This document shows positions 7,601 through 13,391 of a stretch of DNA of 13,581 nt, in pieces. How positions within the stretch are numbered: the first letter of the stretch is position 1; each line of letters opens with the position of its first letter. This DNA comes from Ectocarpus siliculosus (taxonomy: Eukaryota; Sar; Phaeophyceae; Ectocarpales; Ectocarpaceae), in NCBI GenBank assembly GCA_000310025.1, contig FN649726.1, forward strand, positions 770,697 to 784,277. The letters are read 5' to 3'. Below the pieces are notes generated by a model. That model did not search any database. It was given only the letters and a program-made list of their open reading frames with translations, and was not told where the DNA came from. The translations under genes were made by a program, and so were the position numbers.

Positions 7601-10600
7601 AACCGCGAATCCCCTTTCGAAATCATCGTTGGTCGTATCATCGTAAGCGAAGCTACTATCACTCTACGAACACCAAATCAGAAAATGGAAACGCCTTAAC
7701 CGCGAATCCCCTGTAGAAACTTTCGGTATCATTCGTCGCAAGCAAAATCATTCAATATCACTCACGAACTCAACCAGAAAGAAGCGCCTCGCGGTAACGC
7801 CGCGTTGTTGTTGGCCCTCGTTCAAAAGCATAGCAGATTTCGCGGTGTCGCCCTTGCTCCTCTGCGGCAATTCCACGTTCACCAGAATCGCCATGACTGC
7901 AATCCTCCAGTTCTCCCGGTGCGAGTACTTTTCCCGCGATCAACAGGCTCGTGTGTTGTGCCGCCCGCTACTCCACCGCCGATGCCGCCGCCCCTTTGCT
8001 GCCATTGTAACTAGACCGGTCCCAACAGGTCGCTCATGTTTGTGGCCCCGGAGGATTACCCTCCAGGCTCCACCTCCTGACACCTCGTCCCGTGTGCCCG
8101 GGGCAGTCAAACTATCCCCAGCAGCGCCTCTGCTAGAGCTGCCAACCGTACAGAGAAAGTCGATGGTCTGGAACCCACCAAAACCACCATTTGCAGGGAC
8201 GTCAAACGCCCGCACCGGTACACCTTCTGTGCCCGATCTACTGCTGCTCTCTCTTCCAGCGGCGTCATCTGTTCTAACGCCAGCCGCAGCGTGCAGCTCT
8301 GATAGGCAGCTGCCTGGCGGCGAGATTCCAACAATCCCACCGCAGGATGCGGCGCGTCTTCCAGCACCGCCTGGCCCCCCTCGGCTTTCGCAATCTGTTA
8401 TTGCCTGCAGCAGCGATGACATCGTGTCCATCACCCCCTGCATCCAAAATCCCTGCGCATTGCTTCCCAGCGGGGGGCCAGCGGATGGGTGGCCCGGGGG
8501 ACCTACCCCCCCGACTCCACCGGGTGGCACCCCAAACCGTGTGCCCGGCGCGGCTCCTCCGCGCCCTGCGGCGTTGCCAGCGCCGCTTGACTCCCCCTCT
8601 TCTGCCCCCGCCGCCCTGGCAGGCGGCATCTGAAGTTGCCCTAGCTTCTCCATGACAGCCGACAGCACCTTGCTTTGCTCCTCGAGCTTCGTGGACAGCT
8701 CCGCCACGCGCGTGTCGATCGTGGTTCCGCCGCTGTCGCTCTCTGGGGTGTCGCCAGGCATAATCTCCGCAAAGGGGCTCCTTCGAAGGAAACTCTAGAG
8801 TATTCGTCAACCCTAAGTGGTATGCCCTTGTTGTCTTTGTAGAGATTGTAGTGCTTGATGTTTAGATGCTTGTTATCTCTCACACCCGGTTGGGGGGAAA
8901 GAGCAGGGAGTGCCACGCGCACGCCAGCTGACAGCAGCTGGCGTGGGGGCTCCGCACAATCATTCTCTGGTCGTACTACCCAACGCATACCTATGTGCAG
9001 TGCACCTGAAACAGTCATCTCGTCTACAGATCCGACTACATACGCACTCACACGAACATTAAATGCGCCGTCGTGTCTAGCGTGGCCGTTCAAACCGTGA
9101 CATGTACGTGTGGCAGATAACCCATGCATAACTTGCATTTTCGCAATTCATGTATCCACGGTTGGTGTCTTGTCGCCCGCACGTTCTATTATAGCTCCGA
9201 CCTGCTGCGGCTGCGGCCGCCACTCGTTTAAGACTAGTGGGAATAACTTTCGAAACGCCCTTTTCCGCTTCTCGTGTTCCTCTCATGATCTTTTCTTGGG
9301 GGGTCTGGGACTGGGACCGCGCACTCTCTCCGAATCCGGAACGACATTTTTTTCTCCCTGGCCGGCAAACACTTGCCCCACGGCGTGTACCGTGCGACCG
9401 ACGCCTGTATCAAACAATTTCGCGTTCCGTCGTCGCAGCTACGCAACCTCGCCGAGACCGACGGTAAGGCTTGCGAGCGCCGGAACGAGCCGATTGGTCG
9501 CTGCGTATACGCACATTACATACGGACGAGCACGCGCCTTCTCTCGACGACTATTATTGTAGTGTTGCCTGTGTTTTCCAGAGTAGTTCTTCTGATGTTT
9601 TCTTGTTGACAGAGTTGTGCTTGTTGTTTCTGTTGGTCTTGGTTGTTTGGAGTCGCCAGTGTTTTTTTTGTTGGTTGGTTTTTGTTGGCAAGTTGTTGTT
9701 TACAACAACCTAGTAGAGGGTATTCCCATCGTTCTCCGATGCGCGGATCCCCTCCGCTGGATCCCTGTATGCGAGCATAAACAAGCGATGACCGTGACCT
9801 ATTCTTTCCGTACCGTTTTCTCGTGCGTTGCATGAACCGTCCCTGCACGTCATCAGACGAAGCTGCCGCGGAATGGACTTACCGCGCCACGGGAGTCGTC
9901 GGGGAAGAGCCGTACGGCCCAGAGTGAGTATCCCATCACCTTTTGCCCCCCTGTTCTTGGTTGTTGCTTTCTCCCCTTCGGCGTTATTTTCGAAGTCCGT
10001 ATGCTAGATTGTTGGTGATTGTTGCGTTCCTTCCGTCCTATTGTTGTGTCCTACATTATTGGTTAATTAATTGCTTTCCTCGGTCAGGCGTCCGTCCATG
10101 CCCTGGAGAATAATTTGTCCCTGTGTCAAGTGTGTACTGTCTTGTCGTGTATCGGGCTCAACGCTTAGTTGAACTCAGGGTGTACTTTGGTGCGACGGCG
10201 AGGATGGGCTAGATCTATTCCCGCATTTGTCGTGCCCTGGTTCGTGCTTGACTGCGGGAGAACCCGCAGATTGAGATGTTGTCATCCATGCCTCTCCGCC
10301 TCTCTTGTTATGGACTACAGTCGTAAATAGTACACCCCAGAGATCGAGCGCGCGTATTTCGTGTTTTTCTGGCCGGTCCCGTTTCCACAACGATGTTGCT
10401 CGTGTCCCTTTCATTTTTCCCTCACCCTACGTGATCCCGTTTCGTGTTCCTCCTAATCCGATGAACCCACGTGCAGCGACTGGTACTTGGGGTACCCCGA
10501 CTGCGCAGGGACGAAACAGACCCCTATCAACATCGCCGCAGACGTCATGGGCACGGCTACCGTGAGTGGTGTTCAATTATATGCATAGAATGTTTGGGAA

Positions 10601-13391
10601 CAAAATGTTGATGGAAGTCGAGCAGCATGTGGATGTCGAGCACGCAAACGAAGAAATACACCAGCGTGTGGCGCGGTCGACCTGATGTTTGCTTGGTCGC
10701 GCTCCCAATCACGACGAGACATGCGTGGCGGAGGTAGACAGGAAACGAGCGCGCCTCGAACGTATCAAGATCGTTACATGCCATGCAGGGATGCGTAGCT
10801 GGAACACCTAGGTACAAGTGAAGCTCGTGCATATCGACAGGAAACAGCGTGTGGCGGACGGCCCGTGTACCTCGCCATGTATGGGCGGCACCAACGCCTA
10901 GGAATAAATCATTTGTGCAGGTTGACTTCTACCCTTCGACAACTTATCATCCTTGGGGGACGTCTTGTCTCCGTGTGACACCACGTCTTTAGGTGTAAAA
11001 ATCCTAAGAACGACGCAGAGGAGCTTCGCGTTCGCGACGCCCCCGCTCAGGGGGCCCGCGGAGACTGGGTTCCGCCGCCTCTACCGAGTTGTTTGTACCA
11101 TCGCGGGCTAACTCTTGGAAGCACCGATCGACCCCGCGTTACCGGCCCCTCGGAATTACAGATGCAGGAGCAGGCCATCGCGTTCTTCCCTAGCGAGTGC
11201 AATTCGACCGAGTTGGTCTTCAAGTCGGACTTCGCCGTGTGGCAGGTGACAAGGCGGGGGTGTATCATTGGTGTGTGTGCCTTCGGCACGTTTCTCTAGA
11301 TCCAGGGGTAAGCCCGAGATCCAAGTTTAAGTTATTGTCCTTTTGTGTTGCTCTTTCAACGAACACGTTTTGTACCTTGGAAACTCTCGCTGCGGGGCGT
11401 TTTTTTTTTTAATATTATGGTCACTTGAGGAGAAGCATTTTTTGCGGCTTGTTTCGTGTTTTTTTTTTAAGCGATTTCAGCCCTTTGCTTCTGCTACAAC
11501 GGCCATCTCTTGTTGACCGTCTTGTGTTCTTCCAGGTTGACTTCTCCGGGTGCACCGACGCACCCTACCTCCAGTACCAGGGCGAGACCTACAACCTGCT
11601 CCAGTTCCACATCCACTCGCCCTCCGAGCACGTGGTGAGTGCTGACCCGACGCATCTTATGTTGCCGTCGACTCGCGCACCGGAGTCTGATGGATGATAC
11701 ACCCTTGGAAGCACCCGGGGAGAGACACGCTTACGCAGCAGCTGCAGTACGCTTCGCAGGGGGTGGGTGTATGAGAACGCAGCTGCAGTACGTACGCCCT
11801 TGATTCGCAGGCGTGGTGTTTGAAGAACTACACGGTACCATCGAAACATGGCGCCTTCTTTCCTTGCCCTCTTGACGTCCGTGAAAGCCCGTTCCGCCTG
11901 TGAGATTGTGTCTACGTACTTGTAGGCAAGAGGCTTACGACTGCGGTAGGGGTACTCAAAAGTTAACCCTCGCGTGGTGGAGATGTTGCGCCGACTTCCC
12001 CCCGACGATCGAATCCGAGAGACTGCGTTTCGTGACGTGACGCACCGACGCGTCTGATAACATGACATGACATTATCGTCGCGGAAGTGTTGTTGCTGTT
12101 TTTTGACGTGTCCTTTCTGCTCGCTCCTGTCCACTCAGCTCGGTGGAGCAGAACACGCGGCGGAGATCCACCTGGTTCACCTCAAGCAGAACACCACCGA
12201 CGGGTTGCTTGTAGTGGGGATCATGTTCGAAGTCAGCGATTACGGCCAGAACGTGGAGGTGAGACTCAGATAGAATGCCACGGGGCGCAGCAGATACATG
12301 ACGGTTGTGCGCTGCTGACAACACCATGGAGATGCTTTGGATTTTTTTTTTTCCCGGGATAGCCAGTTATTATCACCTCTATTTGCATAGGGGCTTTCCA
12401 AACCACTCGTTCCCTTGGCGCGTCCGTCCATAGCGTGATCGTTCACTGACACCGGGCATCCCCCCCCCCCCCCCTCGCACCCGACGACAGCTGGAGCCCA
12501 TGTGGAACGTGATGGACTTGAACCAGGATATCGCAGAGGAGCAGTTCATGGCCGCGGCGTACTCGCTCTTGCCCGCTACCCCTAGCTTCACCACCTACTC
12601 CGGGTCGCTCACCACCCCCCCGTGCACCGAGGTGGGTGGAACCTTTCGCGTGCGAAGCCTACTGTAGCCTGCGAATGTGGCTTGTGGTGTTGATTCTGTA
12701 ATCGTCCAGTGGCGTGCTGCTGTTGCGTTGGATGAAGTGTTAAAACATCTGGAAACAATAATTTTAGTTGATTACATAGTTCTCTACATTTTATTACATT
12801 CAATTGTTTGACTGATTTATGAGTCGCCGCCGTAGCATGTTGTAGGTTACCCCCCTGCCGTTGTTCGTGCGTGCATTAAGGAGCTGGCTACATCCCTGGC
12901 CACGCGTAGGATGACACGACACATGATATTTCTTCAAAAAACTCAACCGGGTGCAACCCAAACGCCCGTTTCGGTCTTGGCAGGGTGTGAGGTGGATCCT
13001 CATGAGCGAGCCCAACTACATGAGCACGTGGCAGCTGGACAACTACCGCCGCGCGGTTGCGTTGCACGAGGGCTCTAAGGTGCGTTGCCGCTGTTTCTTC
13101 TCTGACCTGACGGTGTTATAGTAATTGAGTGCAAAGGCATACACAAATATACCGAGTATCCGGCCGTTTTTTCTCCCATCGCTGCAACGATTTGATTGAA
13201 CATGCCCTTCTGTGGTAGCATTTCAAACGGGTGGTCGTTCTACAGCGACTGGAGAAAACAGCCGTAGTTTCAGACACGTGCTCCTTCCCTCTCCCGTGCC
13301 GTGCCGTTCCCGTTAGGTGAGCGAGGTGGGCGCCACCAACCGCCCGATTCAGGAACTCAACGGTCGCGACGTTTTGTACGTGAGCCCTTAG
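4142..13391 (+). CDS. Secreted alpha-carbonic anhydrase, 10 exons
   Basis: It catalyses reversible CO2 hydration to bicarbonate. Exons: 4142-4201, 4816-4843, 9857-9923, 10477-10561, 11162-11245, 11536-11634, 12139-12258, 12491-12631, 12984-13079, 13317-13391, together 855 nt (284 aa plus stop), a normal length for the alpha class. Residues 1-20 form a signal peptide (SSLLVLALAAQA). WTY...GP-DDWYLGYPDCAG (36-63) and KQTPINI (65-71) are the N-terminal signature. QFHIHSPSEH (131-140) and AEIHLVH (149-155) supply the zinc ligands His133, His135 and His152, with Glu139 and Glu150 as Glu106/Glu117 equivalents. SLTTPPCTEGVRW (220-232) holds Thr222, the Thr199 gatekeeper. Cys61 and Cys226 match the conserved disulfide; Cys93 and Cys114 may form another. 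Sequons are NST (94) and NTT (159). The His64 shuttle position reads Ala105. Exons 3-10 are strongly supported by homology and phase; exons 1-2 are inferred from signal peptide and phase. Expected location: secretory lumen, periplasm or wall. Confidence 0.9.
4202..4815 (+). other. Intron 1 with CTG-repeat microsatellite
   Basis: It runs from GTGAGT to TTCAG. It contains an impure CTG/TTG trinucleotide repeat at about 4658-4701, which creates poly-Cys or poly-Ser open frames that are not genes. No other structure is recognised. Confidence 0.55.
4658..4701. repeat. (CTG)n/(TTG) microsatellite
   Basis: About 14 tandem CTG triplets with a few TTG interruptions, lying within intron 1 of the carbonic anhydrase gene. 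Confidence 0.9.
4816..4843 (+). CDS. Carbonic anhydrase exon 2 (28-nt micro-exon, tentative)
   Basis: The segment lies between a CATTCAG acceptor and a GGAG|GTGAGC donor and encodes SGRKIQEKG plus one base. It enters in phase 0, as exon 1 requires. It leaves one base, which joins AC at the start of exon 3 to make Asp before EAAAEWTY. That exact phase match is the main evidence. The encoded linker is not a conserved family region, so another small exon in the intron cannot be excluded. Confidence 0.5.
5292..5345. repeat. 27-bp tandem duplication, two copies
   Basis: The unit ATACGCATGCGTGCATGAGT plus AAGATC(C) occurs twice head to tail and contains the palindrome ACGCATGCGT. Confidence 0.85.
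5591..5595. repeat. Target-site duplication TTAAA (plus-strand left side)
   Basis: TTAAA directly precedes the LTR at 5596 and is repeated at 9059-9063 directly after the other LTR. A 5-bp duplication is typical of LTR-retrotransposon integrase. Confidence 0.9.
5596..5853 (-). repeat. 3' LTR of the minus-strand element
   Basis: 258 bp, identical to 8801-9058. It contains an 11-bp perfect inverted repeat CACGCCAGCTG / CAGCTGGCGTG (5715-5725 with 5730-5740) around the loop ACAG. On the minus strand one frame is open through essentially the whole LTR. Confidence 0.95.
5715..5740. repeat. 11-bp stem hairpin inside the LTR
   Basis: CACGCCAGCTG, loop ACAG, CAGCTGGCGTG. The same hairpin is at 8920-8945 in the other LTR. 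It could form in the RNA, perhaps in the R/U5 region, but the role is unknown. Confidence 0.8.
5854..5861 (-). other. Polypurine tract of the LTR element
   Basis: In minus-strand sense AGGGAGGG lies directly before the 3' LTR start TGTTCG. This is the expected position of the primer for plus-strand DNA synthesis and fixes the element's orientation. Confidence 0.75.
6776..6970. repeat. 110-bp tandem repeat, about 1.8 copies
   Basis: TCTGGTACATGGGTCCACAC begins at 6776 and again at 6886. Both copies continue through AGCAACAACGGAAATGTCAC and CCTCCCCTCCCCATTTCCAC, with a short indel in between. Confidence 0.85.
7013..7422. repeat. 115-bp tandem repeat, about 3.5 copies
   Basis: Units begin near 7016, 7132, 7247 and 7362 (periods 116, 115, 115). 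Each starts with a GATACACCGG-like motif followed by GTGTACCCC, CACGCTGGATA, GTTTTCATCG and GCTGCATCCCCTC. Copies differ by scattered substitutions. The last copy has an internal deletion and fades out near 7422. Confidence 0.85.
7430..7712. repeat. Dispersed 28-bp motif, three copies
   Basis: AATGGAAACGCCTGAACCGC followed by GAATCCCC occurs near 7433, 7587 and 7684 with one to three changes per copy. A weaker relative lies near 6733. The spacing is irregular (154 and 97 bp). Confidence 0.75.
7940..8761 (-). CDS. Gag-like protein of the LTR retrotransposon
   Basis: This 273-codon frame starts 39 nt after the 5' LTR (8801-9058), the usual place for gag. Residues 15-44 form a clear coiled coil with a heptad pattern (Ile15, Leu22, Val36, Leu43 with Val19, Leu26, Leu33, Leu40). 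A Gly/Pro/Ala-rich linker follows (about 45-100), then a predicted amphipathic segment around GFWMQGVMDTMSSLLQAI (about 103-120), and a Gly/Ser/Arg-rich tail with a basic end. A coiled coil plus low-complexity region fits a nucleocapsid or virus-like-particle protein. No CCHC zinc knuckle, protease or RT motif is present, and the protein is short for a gag, so the C-terminal part may be lost or frameshifted. It is preferred over the 262-codon + strand frame across the same DNA because of its position after the LTR and its coiled coil. No family match is claimed. Confidence 0.6.
   Translation of the reverse strand: MPGDTPESDSGGTTIDTRVAELSTKLEEQSKVLSAVMEKLGQLQMPPARAAGAEEGESSGAGNAAGRGGAAPGTRFGVPPGGVGGVGPPGHPSAGPPLGSNAQGFWMQGVMDTMSSLLQAITDCESRGGPGGAGRRAASCGGIVGISPPGSCLSELHAAAGVRTDDAAGRESSSRSGTEGVPVRAFDVPANGGFGGFQTIDFLCTVGSSSRGAAGDSLTAPGTRDEVSGGGAWRVILRGHKHERPVGTGLVTMAAKGRRHRRWSSGRHNTRAC
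8762..8800 (-). other. Leader between 5' LTR and gag; primer-binding site region
   Basis: Only 39 nt separate the LTR from the gag ATG. In minus sense it begins CTCTAGAGTTTCCTTCGAAG. It lacks the TGG start expected for a primer-binding site complementary to a tRNA 3' CCA end. Two palindromes lie here: CTCTAGAG (8793-8800) and TCCTTCGAAGGA (8779-8790). Confidence 0.5.
8801..9058 (-). repeat. 5' LTR of the minus-strand element
   Basis: 258 bp, identical to 5596-5853. In minus-strand orientation it would carry the promoter. I see no convincing TATA box or AATAAA signal. Confidence 0.95.
9059..9063. repeat. Target-site duplication TTAAA (plus-strand right side)
   Basis: This is the exact partner of 5591-5595, directly after the LTR end. 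Confidence 0.9.
9857..9923 (+). CDS. Carbonic anhydrase exon 3
   Basis: From the CATCAG acceptor to the CCAGA|GTGAGT donor it encodes EAAAEWTYRATGVVGEEPYG plus P. The W-x-Y ... G-P pattern is the N-terminal start of the alpha-CA fold. It enters with two bases of the Asp30 codon and leaves two bases of the Asp52 codon. Confidence 0.8.
9924..10476 (+). other. Intron 3
   Basis: From GTGAGT to GTGCAG, 553 bp. It is pyrimidine-rich near the donor. No other feature is recognised. Confidence 0.65.
10477..10561 (+). CDS. Carbonic anhydrase exon 4
   Basis: It encodes DWYLGYPDCAGTKQTPINI and nine further residues. DCAG-x-KQ-x-PI is the classical C-x-G-x-x-QSPI motif with Thr replacing Ser. Cys61 is the partner of Cys226 in the conserved disulfide. 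Donor ACC|GTGAGT. Confidence 0.92.
10562..11161 (+). other. Intron 4
   Basis: From GTGAGT to ATTACAG, 600 bp. No gene or repeat is recognised. The acceptor could alternatively lie three or six bases downstream in frame (ATG-CAG|GAG-CAG). Confidence 0.55.
11162..11245 (+). CDS. Carbonic anhydrase exon 5
   Basis: 28 codons, phase 0 at both ends, covering the strand before the active-site histidines. It contains ECNST (Cys93 and an N-glycosylation sequon at Asn94) and ends ...SDFAVWQ before GTGACA. In CA II the aligned stretch is N-x-GH-x-x-x-V; here no His is present. Confidence 0.85.
11246..11535 (+). other. Intron 5
   Basis: From GTGACA to TTCCAG, 290 bp, with T10 and T9 runs near 11401 and 11460. 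Confidence 0.7.
11536..11634 (+). CDS. Carbonic anhydrase exon 6 (first two zinc ligands)
   Basis: 33 codons, phase 0. QFHIHSPSEH holds zinc ligands His133 and His135 and Glu139. The short loop between the ligand pair and S-E-H is the bacterial/plant/algal form rather than the longer animal loop. Cys114 lies near the start (VDFSGC). Confidence 0.95.
11635..12138 (+). other. Intron 6
   Basis: From GTGAGT to ACTCAG, 504 bp. It holds two near copies of an ACGCAGCAGCTGCAGTACG-like segment at about 11733-11755 and 11777-11796. Confidence 0.7.
12139..12258 (+). CDS. Carbonic anhydrase exon 7 (third zinc ligand)
   Basis: 40 codons, phase 0. AEIHLVH supplies the third zinc ligand His152 and the buried Glu150 that orients the ligand network. 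The sequon NTT at 159 is in the following loop. VVGIMFEV is the core strand. Confidence 0.95.
12259..12490 (+). other. Intron 7 with C15 run
   Basis: From GTGAGA to CGACAG, 232 bp. A 15-C run at 12460-12474 forms part of the pyrimidine tract before the acceptor, and a T10 run lies near 12343. Confidence 0.7.
12491..12631 (+). CDS. Carbonic anhydrase exon 8 (Thr gatekeeper)
   Basis: 47 codons, phase 0, ending YSGSLTTPPCTE. Thr222 and Thr223 match CA II Thr199 and Thr200; Cys226 closes the conserved disulfide with Cys61. The upstream segment is Glu/Gln/Asn-rich helix and loop. Donor GAG|GTGGGT. Confidence 0.95.
12632..12983 (+). other. Intron 8
   Basis: From GTGGGT to TTGGCAG, 352 bp. AT-rich in the middle (about 12740-12815). 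No other structure is seen. Confidence 0.7.
12984..13079 (+). CDS. Carbonic anhydrase exon 9
   Basis: 32 codons, phase 0. GVRWILMSEP continues the active-site strand after TTPPCTE (the V-x-W-x-V-x-x-x-P pattern of alpha-CAs), followed by the helix leading to the C-terminal part. Donor AAG|GTGCGT. Confidence 0.93.
13080..13316 (+). other. Intron 9
   Basis: From GTGCGT to CCCGTTAG, 237 bp. It is the only intron of this gene ending in TAG. Confidence 0.65.
13317..13391 (+). CDS. Carbonic anhydrase exon 10 (terminal exon)
   Basis: 24 codons plus TAG. NRPIQELNGRDVLY is the conserved C-terminal strand (NxRPxQ-x-x-xxR-x-V). The stop follows Val-Ser-Pro. TAC|GTGAGC at 13379/13380 could be used as a further donor, giving a slightly different C-terminus. 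Confidence 0.88.
   Translation: MSEVGATNRPIQELNGRDVLYVSP

Larger units (their letters stand above)
5862..7939 (-). other. Non-coding interior of the LTR element with tandem repeats
   Basis: About 2 kb between gag and polypurine tract has no long minus-strand open frame and no recognisable pol motif. It holds a 45-bp duplication (about 6655-6720), a 110-bp repeat in two copies, a 115-bp repeat in about 3.5 copies, and a dispersed 28-bp motif. The 5862-6680 part is C- and A-rich on the + strand without repeats that I recognise. Confidence 0.7.
5596..9058 (-). mobile_element. Non-autonomous LTR retrotransposon (gag-only, TR-GAG-like), 3463 bp
   Basis: Two 258-bp direct repeats (5596-5853 and 8801-9058) are identical base for base by eye and flanked by the 5-bp duplication TTAAA. 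Orientation is minus. The purine tract AGGGAGGG abuts the LTR at 5854-5861 in minus-strand sense, and the gag-like ORF starts 39 nt inside the other LTR. On its own strand the LTR begins TGTTCGTGTGAG and ends TTGACGAATA, so the ends are TG...TA rather than TG...CA. The 2947-bp interior encodes one gag-like ORF in its first third. The remaining 2 kb holds tandem repeats and no visible protease, integrase, RT or RNase H. Identical LTRs imply a recent insertion, so the missing pol is probably ancestral to this family and it would be mobilised by an autonomous partner. Copia versus Gypsy cannot be decided without pol. Confidence 0.9.
4844..9856 (+). other. Intron 2 (about 5.0 kb) carrying an antisense LTR retrotransposon
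   Basis: It runs from the GTGAGC donor to the CATCAG acceptor. Removing the 3463-bp element and one TTAAA copy leaves about 1.5 kb of original intron. The flanks hold a 27-bp tandem duplication (5292-5345), ATGCATACGTGG-like repeats at about 5208-5275, and a T/G-rich segment at about 9560-9700. That segment ends in an inverted repeat GTTGTTG...CAACAAC (9692-9709). No independent gene is supported. Confidence 0.6.

Noticed and set aside
7845-8633. 262-codon + strand open frame
   Set aside because: It lies antisense to the gag-like ORF in GC-rich DNA and is Pro/Ala-rich without motifs. The minus frame has the correct position after the LTR and a coiled coil.
9110-9562. 150-codon + strand open frame in intron 2
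   Set aside because: Low-complexity Ser/Arg/Thr composition, no motif, and several overlapping open frames in the same GC-rich DNA.
11589-12134. 181-codon minus-strand open frame
   Set aside because: It overlaps carbonic anhydrase exon 6 and intron 6 on the opposite strand and has no recognisable motif; a shadow frame.
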